This document shows, in pieces, positions 15,823-22,656 of a DNA stretch of 22,938 nucleotides. Within the stretch, counting starts at the first letter, position 1, and each line of letters begins with the position of its first letter. The notes beneath the pieces are model-generated. The model was not told the DNA's origin and searched no databases. It saw only the letters and a list, made by a program, of their open reading frames with translations. The position numbers and the translations under genes are program-made. This stretch comes from Methanobacterium sp. GTDB taxonomy: Archaea > Methanobacteriota > Methanobacteria > Methanobacteriales > Methanobacteriaceae. The stretch covers positions 1 to 22,938 of the forward strand of contig JACWMK010000035.1 of NCBI GenBank assembly GCA_015661405.1, given 5' to 3'.

Positions 15823-17193
15823 TTATAATGGACCAGCAAAATGACTCGTGAAATCTTCTATCAATCTCAATCCTCCACCATAACTTGCATAACTATTATC
15901 AAGTATAACTCGATTGTATGATGGGAATGCAACTGTTATATGTGGAACACCAACATCAGGAGCACCAAGTTCAGATGCTGAATATAACTCTAATGAGCTA
16001 GCAAATAAGAACAGGAATGATCTACCTCTAAGATTCTCCCTTGCCTCATAAGAATCAGGTTCAAATATTATTTCTGGCAAAGACGCAACTTCAAGATCTT
16101 CAGTCAACGCTTTAATAATATTCTCACGATACTCCTCTGGCGGATTATCAGTTAACTCTATAATATCTGGTAGATAACCCAATTCATTAACCATGAAATT
16201 CGTTATGTTAATTGCTGAATTACTATCTGCAACAACAGCAAAATAGGAATGAGGACGTGCTATTAAAAGTATATCACCAGAATATTCAATGAAACGGTAT
16301 GTCCTACGTTCTTCCTCTTTTATAACTTCCTCTACTACATCATCCGAAACATTCAACTTCTCCCCTACAGTCCTTAGAAATTTACTGGTTTGTTTTGGAC
16401 CAGTGGGCACACTGGGAAAAGTAATAAAAGGAACTCCAAATTTCTCTTCAAGTTTTTTAGCAGCCCGATGGCCATTCCATGTGGAAAGAACTAGAGTATA
16501 TTCAGCTGCAGGTAATTCTTTTAATTTTTCAATTCCATCAAATTCTGTAAAGATTATATTAGCCTTCAAACCTATTTTACCTAAGATTTTTTTGATCGCC
16601 GCTAATTCTCCCTTCCAGAAAATATGCTGATAAGGCACTACACCCAAGATATTAACCACACCCTTTTCCTTTGGCAAAGAAGTTAAAATCTGGTCTATTA
16701 CTGCTTCAAAGAATAATTCATAACCTTCATATGAATTTCCATTAAAACCAGGTGCATTAATATTAATGATAGGTACTTCATCCTCGAATTCTCTAATTAC
16801 AGCTTCTACATCATCACCTATAAGGGCTGGTATACATCCAGATATCACTGCAAAAGCATTACCCTCCATAACTTCTGTGGAAGCTTCAATTAGTTTTCTA
16901 AGTTTATCTTCTCCACCAAATATCACATGCTCTTCAACCAAACCCGTGGTTGGTGTACTAGTACCACCCACAGGACCTCCAGCATTATGACCTCCAGCAT
17001 AAAATTGTCCTAATAATTGTCCCATACCACACCCTAATCCTGCGTGTAATAATGGAACTAATCCATAAACACCTAATGCAGTCCCATATGCTCCACCAAG
17101 AGCACATGAATATTTAGGGGCTTCTACGGAATCTGTACCTAAAGGATCACTTGACTGTATATTTTCAACCTTTTCATTTTCTTTTATGCTCAT
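15823..17193 (-). CDS. Nitrogenase-like component 1 beta chain (NifK-like; Mar-type candidate)
   Basis: The 456-residue protein belongs to the NifK/NifN/VnfK/MarK group. C30 (KYSCALGGAYG), C55 (GLGCGMGQ) and C120 (VISGCIPALIGDDV) match in order and roughly in spacing the three NifK P-cluster cysteines (70, 95 and 153 in Azotobacter numbering). The segment PIININAPGFNGNSYEGYE is the NifK-like middle, and NGHRAAKKLEEKFGVPFITFP the later Rossmann-like domain. It lacks the long N-terminal extension of true NifK. The start overlaps the NifD-like stop by 4 nt (ATGA), with AAGGAG upstream, so the two chains are translationally coupled. It likely forms an alpha2beta2 enzyme with its neighbour and receives electrons from a NifH-like protein. 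It could also be a cofactor scaffold (NifEN-like), but retained ligands in the partner argue for catalysis. Confidence 0.82.
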   Translation of the reverse strand: MSIKENEKVENIQSSDPLGTDSVEAPKYSCALGGAYGTALGVYGLVPLLHAGLGCGMGQLLGQFYAGGHNAGGPVGGTSTPTTGLVEEHVIFGGEDKLRKLIEASTEVMEGNAFAVISGCIPALIGDDVEAVIREFEDEVPIININAPGFNGNSYEGYELFFEAVIDQILTSLPKEKGVVNILGVVPYQHIFWKGELAAIKKILGKIGLKANIIFTEFDGIEKLKELPAAEYTLVLSTWNGHRAAKKLEEKFGVPFITFPSVPTGPKQTSKFLRTVGEKLNVSDDVVEEVIKEEERRTYRFIEYSGDILLIARPHSYFAVVADSNSAINITNFMVNELGYLPDIIELTDNPPEEYRENIIKALTEDLEVASLPEIIFEPDSYEARENLRGRSFLFLFASSLELYSASELGAPDVGVPHITVAFPSYNRVILDNSYASYGGGLRLIEDFTSHFAGPL

Positions 17194-18770
17194 TTTGATG
17201 ATGTCTCCTTGTCTAAATAGTATAAAGGATCCGGCTGTTCATACCACCAATCTTTGTAACTATCGCCTGTTTTTGCTTTTATTGTTTTACCGAATGATTC
17301 GTTTTTTAATGATTGAATCAAGAATTCACCATAGGCAATTGCACCTGCATAACCACTTTGAAGACTCCATGGATCAGGATCTCCTCTTAAAGCATGCAAA
17401 CGAGTTACTGATTTCTCCCTCTTATATGCTCCACCCTGGAAGGGGCAAGTCAATGCAATGTCAGGATCACGTCTTCGTGTAATATGTCCCTGTTCAGCAG
17501 CCTGGAATGTATTCACTAATATATCAAAATCACCTGTTTCTTCAACCATGTTCTCCAAGTCTTCCAGGATGAGGTTATCAAAATCCTGTGTCAAAGCTGC
17601 TGAAGATTTAAGTCCCAGTTCTTTGAAATAAGGTAACTGAGATAAAAGTCTACCCTGTCCAAGAGCACCTAAAACTTCCACTTGTTCCCCATTACCCTTG
17701 AAGTTTAAGAGTTCTTGTCTTACAGCTTCCATTCGAGGAACCCATATTTTATGTTCCTCTTTTATTAACTCTTCTACTTCTTCTTCTTTACCAGTGTATT
17801 TACCTATTTGGCGAAGCCATTCATCCGTGTTTTTAATACCCATTGGAGATGGGTAAAGGAAATAAGGCACACCATATTCCTGTTTAAGCCCTCTTGATAA
17901 GTAATCGGTATATGTGGGGCATAGTGGTGCGGTTACAGCTGCTTCTGAAAGCTGCTCAAGCTCTTCAACTTTTGAAAATTCTGGAATAAAGTTGACTCGA
18001 AGCCCTACTTTACCAAGTAACCTTTTTATCTCTATACGGTCTTGCCAAGTGTAGGATAACATACTAGCCACGTTTACTAAGTCTTCCTGTTTTTCTTTCG
18101 GTTCTCGAACTAAGTATTTAAGTACTCCATGCCAGAATGCATCGTATCCTGTTTGCACTAATCTTGATCTTACACCTTCACAATGCACAGGTACAATTTT
18201 CGCCTTAACTTCAGGCTGAACCTCAGCTACAGCACCTTCAATATCTTCACCAATCACACCAGAAGTACAAGTAGTTAGGATGAATATCGCCTTCGGATCG
18301 TATCTTTTCTGGGCTTTGAATATTGCATTCTTCAGTTTTTCACTGGCACCATAAACAACGTCATCCTGCTGTAGGTTAGTGGTAATCCAGTTTAATTCAA
18401 AATTTTCTGGTCTACCTAACGCTGTAGGTACTGCTCTAAAGAGCTCCCTGTACCCTAATGAAGGTGATGAGCATCCTAATGGACCATGATATATAATAGC
18501 TGCATCTCTTATGGTAGCTACTCTTACTGTTAAATAAAAGTTTAAAACACATCCTGAACTTTGCTGTAATTTCCTATCATAACATTTAATATTACCTTCT
18601 TTAGCATCTTTAATAAGCTCAGAAGCTTTACCGTAGAATATATTAGTACCTTGAGCACGTTGCTCTCTATTCGGGCAAGTATTTTTCTCTAAATCTATCT
18701 TATGATCAGGATCGAATTTATTTGTAAATTCATCAGGTGTCATTTTCTTTATTTCCTCCCATTCCTTCAT
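17190..18770 (-). CDS. Nitrogenase-like component 1 alpha chain (NifD-like; Mar-type candidate)
   Basis: This 526-residue protein is NifD-like. C74, C100 (YHGPLGCSSPS) and C168 (LTTCTSGVIGEDI) match the three NifD P-cluster cysteines; the C74-C100 spacing of 26 equals that of C62-C88 in Azotobacter NifD. C284 in APLCPTYTDYLSRG aligns with the NifD cofactor ligand Cys275, since both precede a conserved S/R...EYGVP/KYGIP stretch. H459 in TRLHALRGD is the plausible counterpart of His442. Keeping both ligands suggests it carries a FeMo-co-like or NifB-co-like cluster and is an enzyme, unlike the F430 enzyme CfbD. The sequence between the motifs is far from NifD, VnfD or AnfD. Its gene neighbours are a sulfonate/nitrate-type ABC transporter and a NifH-like gene, with a regulatory link to cysK. 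The best family guess is methylthio-alkane reductase (MarD)-like or an undescribed relative. Confidence 0.83.
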   Translation of the reverse strand: MKEWEEIKKMTPDEFTNKFDPDHKIDLEKNTCPNREQRAQGTNIFYGKASELIKDAKEGNIKCYDRKLQQSSGCVLNFYLTVRVATIRDAAIIYHGPLGCSSPSLGYRELFRAVPTALGRPENFELNWITTNLQQDDVVYGASEKLKNAIFKAQKRYDPKAIFILTTCTSGVIGEDIEGAVAEVQPEVKAKIVPVHCEGVRSRLVQTGYDAFWHGVLKYLVREPKEKQEDLVNVASMLSYTWQDRIEIKRLLGKVGLRVNFIPEFSKVEELEQLSEAAVTAPLCPTYTDYLSRGLKQEYGVPYFLYPSPMGIKNTDEWLRQIGKYTGKEEEVEELIKEEHKIWVPRMEAVRQELLNFKGNGEQVEVLGALGQGRLLSQLPYFKELGLKSSAALTQDFDNLILEDLENMVEETGDFDILVNTFQAAEQGHITRRRDPDIALTCPFQGGAYKREKSVTRLHALRGDPDPWSLQSGYAGAIAYGEFLIQSLKNESFGKTIKAKTGDSYKDWWYEQPDPLYYLDKETSSK

Positions 18771-18790
18771 TAATTTTTTTTATGAATCTC

Positions 18791-18826
18791 GAATATAATC
18801 TTAAAATTTGAATATAATCTTAAAAT
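18791..18826 (-). repeat. Tandem 17-bp direct repeat carrying two TATA boxes
   Basis: GAATATAATCTTAAAAT occurs at 18791-18807 and again at 18810-18826. Each copy carries the minus-strand GATTATATTC, a TATA-like box. The proximal one lies about 26 bases from the ATG at 18770, which lacks a Shine-Dalgarno sequence, so a leaderless nifD-like mRNA is plausible. The distal copy would give a leader of about 20 bases. Confidence 0.5.
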
Positions 18827-18855
18827 AAAATAAAAAATAGCCGCTTAAAGCGGCT
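18827..18855 (-). terminator. Intrinsic terminator after the ABC binding-protein gene
   Basis: AGCCGCT-TAA-AGCGGCT (18839-18855) forms a GC-rich 7-bp stem in AT-rich surroundings. On the minus strand it is followed by a T-rich tract starting ATTTTTTATTTTATTTTA. It separates the transporter genes from the nifD-like promoter. Confidence 0.7.
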
Positions 18856-18923
18856 TAATTTGGATTTAAATATTTATTTATTCTCCCCAGATTTAAAGAA
18901 CTGGTGTTAATTATTACTTCACT

Positions 18924-19994
18924 TTAGTTGTCTGGTAAGTTAGGTTTCCAAGTGTCTTGGAATTCAGTGGTGTACAGATCTTGTGGAGTGTATTTACCTG
19001 CTGGAATATCACCCTGTTGTACCATAGCATTAATCCATTGCTGTAGATAACCTATTGAAGTATTATCGAATGCTCCAGATTCACTGTAATAGTGCACATT
19101 GGATGTGTAAGGAAGTCCAATAAACGCGGCGGTAATATTTCCAGCCTGTTCACGGTTATTTTGAACCCAACGTTCATCATCTTTATATGCATTAGTGAAG
19201 TCTCTAACTGTTCCTGGATATTCTTGTATGTACTGGTTTGTGAATACTAGCAGACTCATTCCAGCTGCTGGTCCGAAAGCTTGCTCACTTGTTACTAAAG
19301 TGTTTATGCCACCTAAAGTCTCAGCTTCTTTATAGAATGGAGGGTGTAAAGAAGCAATATCTATCTGTCCCTCTTTCAATGCCTGCTCTTGATCAGGATC
19401 AACCAATACCACGTATTGAACTTGATTTTTAATTGTAGACATGTTAACACCATTCTCCAGTAACCAGTTGTTGAATTCTAGATCAACACAAGTACCTGTC
19501 GCTACGGTTCCAACTTTAATTTTAGTACCATTCGCCAGTGCTGCCTTAACATCCGAAATATTTTGATATTGACTGGTATTAAGTACTTCATAGTGCATGT
19601 GATCTTCATCTACAGTAGTGTTATTTTGAACTATTGGCTCCGAACCTCCTACTGCAACTGCTTTAACCGGAACTCCGGCTTGTAAGAGGTTGATTATTGT
19701 GTTAGGATGTCCGTCAAATACATTAATCTGCCCAGCGGCTAATGCTGCTGGTTCATTTTGTTCACTTATCGATCCTACATCAACGAAGTTGATACTCGCA
19801 TTCTTAAAGAATCCTAATTGCATTCCCACAATCCATGGAGTAGAGGAGCAGTCTTTGATCACATCAGCTCTAATTGTGTTATTTTGTGCTTTTGCGGCGA
19901 ATGTATCTGTGCCGAATACTGTGAATATAATGGCTGCAATAACAACTATTGCCACAACAGATGCTATTATATGTTTATTACCTATTTTTGCCAT
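18924..19994 (-). CDS. ABC transporter substrate-binding protein, NitT/TauT (SsuA/TauA-like)
   Basis: This 356-residue protein has a basic start and a hydrophobic segment at about 9-28 (IIASVVAIVVIAAIIFTVFG), a signal or membrane anchor. The mature domain resembles COG0715/NMT1-like binders: TPWIVGMQLGFFKN, ALAAGQINVFDGHPNTIINL, GVPVKAVAVGG, a hinge around VGTVATGTCVDLEFNNW, and IDIASLHPPFYKEA. No lipobox cysteine is evident. The family binds sulfonates, nitrate, taurine and related small anions. The gene has GGAGG upstream (20004-20008) and follows the permease by about 250 bases. The partner nitrogenase-like enzyme suggests an organosulfur ligand, but ligand identity cannot be read from the sequence. 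Confidence 0.87.
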   Translation of the reverse strand: MAKIGNKHIIASVVAIVVIAAIIFTVFGTDTFAAKAQNNTIRADVIKDCSSTPWIVGMQLGFFKNASINFVDVGSISEQNEPAALAAGQINVFDGHPNTIINLLQAGVPVKAVAVGGSEPIVQNNTTVDEDHMHYEVLNTSQYQNISDVKAALANGTKIKVGTVATGTCVDLEFNNWLLENGVNMSTIKNQVQYVVLVDPDQEQALKEGQIDIASLHPPFYKEAETLGGINTLVTSEQAFGPAAGMSLLVFTNQYIQEYPGTVRDFTNAYKDDERWVQNNREQAGNITAAFIGLPYTSNVHYYSESGAFDNTSIGYLQQWINAMVQQGDIPAGKYTPQDLYTTEFQDTWKPNLPDN

Positions 19995-20142
19995 ATTAAT
20001 TATCCTCCATTTGAATTTTAAAAGCTTTTTAATTGAAATGAAATAATTTTATATAATCTCTATAATATTATTATCCGTAACTTCTGGATTTTCATAATAA
20101 TTATAATATAATTTTTTAAATTTGAATCATCATATTTATCGC

Positions 20143-20183
20143 CTCCATTTACTTTACCCCCCCCTTTAGATAAATCTCTAAAG
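20143..20183 (-). other. Hairpin with G8 run between permease and binding-protein genes
   Basis: On the minus strand CTTTAGA-N6-TCTAAAG (20183-20164) forms a hairpin directly joined to a run of eight Gs (20164-20157). A GGAGG with a five-codon ATG ORF follows, too short to call. This may be an mRNA-processing or stability element that separates the levels of binding protein and permease. No longer gene is seen in 19995-20246. Confidence 0.35.
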
Positions 20184-20246
20184 CTTGAATCGTTCTATTT
20201 TCAACCAACAAAAATATTTAAATGAGGATTTTTTTCCCTATGATGA

Positions 20247-21104
20247 TTAATACGTAACTTCTTGTTTCCATCTGGTTAGACGTTTTTCCACTAAAGTTAT
20301 GGAATACATGAAGATTATACCTAGCAAAGCCACTATAACTATACCTGCATACATAGTGGGATAATTCATTACTCCCTCGGCTTGCATTACCATATATCCT
20401 AAACCGGAGGTTGCTCCCAACATTTCTGCTCCAATAAGCATGAACAAAGAGAATACTGCTGCCATGCGTATACCTGTAAATACAGTTGGTAATGATGCTG
20501 GTAATAGGACTTTATGGAATACGGCGAATCTCCCTAGTCCAGCAGTCTTTGCCACTTTGACAAGTATTGGGTCGACATTGGTAATACCCGCAACAGTGTT
20601 GAAGAGTATTGGCCATTGAGTGACAAAGAAGATGAAAGCTATTTTAGAGATTTCACCTATACCCAGAAAAGCTATGAAAATCGGGAACAATGTAAATGGA
20701 TTCGCCTGACTGATCATCTGAAGCAATGGATCAAGTGTTTTCTGTATGTTCCTAAAGAATCCACCTAGTAAAAGTCCCACAGACAATCCTACAACAAGAG
20801 CCAGGCCGAAAGCAGTTAACACCCTGAATAGACTGGCTAATAAATTAGGGATTAGTATGCCTGTAACCGTCAAGTTTACTATGGTTGATACAATTACTGT
20901 GGGGGTAACTATGAATACAGACCAAGTTGGATTTAAACTTGGTATAATCTGCCATAATACAAAAAATACTATTACAGCTATCCATTTATGTGTGAAATGT
21001 TTTATGTAACCAATAATATCAAATGAGAATTTTTTTGTGTTATTAGATGAGTCTATTTCTGTAGATTCACCTGTTGCTTTTAAAATTTCATTTTCTGATT
21101 TCAT
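20247..21104 (-). CDS. ABC transporter permease, NitT/TauT (SsuC/TauC-like)
   Basis: The 285-residue protein has a cytoplasmic N-terminus of about 35 residues, followed by about six hydrophobic segments (for example AVIVFFVLWQIIP, GLALVVGLSVGLLLGGF and AGIVIVALLGIIFMY). The permease EAA-type loop is AKTAGLGRFAVFHKVLLPASLP, followed by TGIRMA, which docks with the ATPase. It belongs to the SsuC/TauC/NrtB group. The ATG overlaps the ATPase stop by 4 nt, showing tight coupling. No binding domain is fused. Confidence 0.92.
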   Translation of the reverse strand: MKSENEILKATGESTEIDSSNNTKKFSFDIIGYIKHFTHKWIAVIVFFVLWQIIPSLNPTWSVFIVTPTVIVSTIVNLTVTGILIPNLLASLFRVLTAFGLALVVGLSVGLLLGGFFRNIQKTLDPLLQMISQANPFTLFPIFIAFLGIGEISKIAFIFFVTQWPILFNTVAGITNVDPILVKVAKTAGLGRFAVFHKVLLPASLPTVFTGIRMAAVFSLFMLIGAEMLGATSGLGYMVMQAEGVMNYPTMYAGIVIVALLGIIFMYSITLVEKRLTRWKQEVTY

Positions 21105-21991
21105 TGGTTCACTTCCTCAATCTTTTTTTCATCTCCAAAGTTAAATTCTTCAATAGTAACTTTATTACTCGTTTCCTGTGATTTGATTACCTCTTCTTTT
21201 ATGAGTTCCCAAAGTTCACGTCTAACTTCAACAAATTCTGGAGTGAATTTAACGTCCTCATTAAATCTCTTCTCCCTTGGTATAGGCACGTCAATAATTT
21301 CTTTTATAACTCCTGGCCTAGCTGTCATGACAGCCACACGGTCAGCTAAAAAAACAGCTTCATCAATACTATGTGTGATGAAAACTACAGTTTTATGAGT
21401 AGCATATGCTATTTTCAGAAGATCCGTCTGCAGAAACTCTCTACTTTGAGCATCAACAGCAGCAAAAGGTTCATCCATTAATAAAACTTCAGGTTCAATG
21501 GCTAACGCTCGTGCTATGGCAACTCTTTGCTTCATACCACCACTTAATTCATGAGGATATCTATCCTCAAAGTCGGAGAGTCCGACTAAAGAAAGATATT
21601 TTTTAGCATGCTCCTCCTGAAGATTCTTATCAACCTCTTTAGCCTCTAACATGAATGTAACATTATGTAAAGCGGTTTTCCATGGGAGAAGAGCGTATTG
21701 CTGGAATACAACTCCCCTATCGAGGCCTGGGCCAGTTATGGGATTGCCGTCAATGGTGCATGTACCTTCATCTGGTTTGGTTAAACCTGCTAGAATATCA
21801 AGTAATGTGGTCTTTCCACATCCACTGGGACCCAGTATAACTAGGAACTCGCCTTTATTAATAGATAAGTTTATACCGCCAAGCGCGTGGAAAGTCTCAG
21901 TGTCAGAGTTCCCATTTTTCTTTTTACTACGTATATCAAACGTTTTGCAAACATTTGTGGCTTCTATCTCAGTAATTGTACCAATCCACCA
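21101..21991 (-). CDS. ABC transporter ATPase, NitT/TauT (SsuB/TauB-like), 5' end disrupted or non-canonical
   Basis: The full ATPase is encoded. The N-terminal part reads TEIEATNVCKTFD; Walker A GPSGCGKTT is at about 21832-21806; the Q-loop is VFQQYALLPW, the signature LSGGMKQR, Walker B VLLMDEPF, and the switch His is in ITHSIDEA. The only in-frame ATG (21652) lies after the Q-loop and cannot be the true start. The frame is open upstream to a TGA (21994-21992) but has no ATG, GTG or TTG in the N-terminal region. A strong GGAGGAG and a GTG at 22067 open a reading frame one base out of register (22067-21969), which overlaps this one. A single-base shift between about 21991 and 21972 would join them. 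Frameshift mutation, sequence error or programmed shifting are the options. Next is the overlapping permease gene. Confidence 0.83.
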   Translation of the reverse strand, partial: WWIGTITEIEATNVCKTFDIRSKKKNGNSDTETFHALGGINLSINKGEFLVILGPSGCGKTTLLDILAGLTKPDEGTCTIDGNPITGPGLDRGVVFQQYALLPWKTALHNVTFMLEAKEVDKNLQEEHAKKYLSLVGLSDFEDRYPHELSGGMKQRVAIARALAIEPEVLLMDEPFAAVDAQSREFLQTDLLKIAYATHKTVVFITHSIDEAVFLADRVAVMTARPGVIKEIIDVPIPREKRFNEDVKFTPEFVEVRRELWELIKEEVIKSQETSNKVTIEEFNFGDEKKIEEVNQ

Positions 21992-22080
21992 TCATATGGT
22001 TTTTGAATAATGCAGGACTAAAAAATCTTTTTTTATTCCCTAAATTTTCTTCTTTTCGCTTTTTCACATCATTCTCCTCC
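21969..22080 (-). other. Ribosome-binding site and out-of-frame 5' segment of the ABC ATPase
   Basis: GGAGGAG at 22074-22080 stands 6 bases before a GTG at 22067. That frame encodes 32 lysine-rich residues ending ...KNHMMVDWYNY and stops at TGA 21971-21969, overlapping the ATPase frame by about 20 bases. It is most likely the native start region of the ATPase displaced by one base. An independent short leader peptide is the alternative. Confidence 0.5.
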
Positions 22081-22218
22081 TTTTTTGAACCGGCCTTAAT
22101 CTTCAGGTTTTTTAGTATCATATAATTCATGCCGCTTTCGTATATTCCTTCTTTTCATCAAATGCTAGTATTATCTCCAATTTATGATTTCCAAATATTT
22201 TTTATTAATTTGATCAGT
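22081..22218. other. Leader of the ABC operon with a possible 20-codon ORF
   Basis: The minus strand has an ATG at 22158 opening a 20-residue basic peptide (MKRRNIRKRHELYDTKKPED) that ends at TAA 22098-22096. Its ribosome-binding site is poor (GGAGAT about 15 bases upstream), so it may be chance. No other gene is visible between the NifH-like stop (22657) and the ATPase start region. Confidence 0.2.
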
Positions 22219-22232
22219 ATAACGATCGTTAA
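22219..22232 (-). promoter_or_regulatory. Operator copy 1 upstream of the ABC genes
   Basis: ATAACGATCGTTAA matches the cysK palindrome at 9 of 10 positions and has the symmetrical core GATC. It lies about 150 bases from the GTG at 22067. Confidence 0.6.
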
Positions 22233-22291
22233 TGGATAATATTTCCGTTTCGGGAAAATTTATTTTAGGTAAAAGTGATCTAATTTTAAAT

Positions 22292-22317
22292 TTAACGATC
22301 GTTATAACGATTATTTA
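22292..22317 (-). promoter_or_regulatory. Operator copy 2 with overlapping half-match
   Basis: TTAACGATCGTTAT (22292-22305, 9/10) is directly continued by ATAACGATTATTTA (22304-22317, 7/10), sharing two bases, with centres 12 bases apart. The pair could support cooperative binding. Confidence 0.6.
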
Positions 22318-22343
22318 GTTAATTAGTGTATTACTATTTAAAT

Positions 22344-22371
22344 GTAACGATCGTTATATAACTATTGTTAA
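22344..22371 (-). promoter_or_regulatory. Abutting operator pair with embedded TATA box upstream of the ABC genes
   Basis: GTAACGATCGTTAT (22344-22357) and ATAACTATTGTTAA (22358-22371) abut with centres 14 bases apart, each 9/10. The junction reads AGTTATATAACG on the minus strand, a good TATA box, so the layout repeats that at cysK. Predicted transcription would start near 22330-22335, giving a leader of about 265 bases. Confidence 0.6.
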
Positions 22372-22501
22372 TTTTATTACTAAGATAAAAATTAACTTGG
22401 ATATATAATGCTAATAAGATCATTAATATCCTATCTTTAGTTTGTTTTAATCTCATGAATTCTCAAATATTTTCCATCTATTTTTATCAACAAGTAAGCT
22501 A

Positions 22502-22515
22502 TGAATTATCGTTAT
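22502..22515 (-). promoter_or_regulatory. Possible degenerate operator half-site
   Basis: TGAATTATCGTTAT has one intact GTTAT half and a poor left half (7 of 10 overall). It lies in the same spacer as the better copies and may be a relic. Confidence 0.25.
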
Positions 22516-22583
22516 ATAAACTGATTCAAACTTCTAAATAATATGATTTCCTTAACCAATGAGATACAATGGTTTATAATTCA

Positions 22584-22651
22584 TTAGAATTAGGTTTCCC
22601 TAATTCTAAATTTGAACTTATAATCCATAGATCCATAAGGAAAAATTTCCT
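22584..22651 (-). terminator. Hairpins downstream of the NifH-like gene
   Basis: An 11-bp perfect inverted repeat (TTAGAATTAGG 22584-22594, CCTAATTCTAA 22599-22609, loop TTTC) and a shorter one (AGGAAA-AA-TTTCCT, 22638-22651) lie just past the NifH-like stop. Neither has a strong U-tract on the minus strand, so they may stabilise the transcript or mark its end rather than act as classic terminators. Confidence 0.4.
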
Positions 22652-22656
22652 ATAAT

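Noticed and set aside
16289..16630. 113-codon plus-strand open frame inside the NifK-like gene
   Set aside because: It is the opposite strand of a well-supported coding region, with no recognisable protein features.
17190..18770. NifD-like gene as an ordinary N2-fixation nifD or as the F430 enzyme CfbD
   Set aside because: There are no nifI/nifE/nifN genes alongside, the neighbours are a NitT/TauT transporter, and the sequence outside the ligands is far from NifD. CfbD is shorter and lacks a separate NifK-like partner.
22250..22263. TTCC-N6-GGAA dyad at the start of the ABC spacer, suggesting NrpR nitrogen control
   Set aside because: The NrpR operator is GGAA-N6-TTCC; here the halves are in the reverse order, and the site is not placed on a clear promoter.
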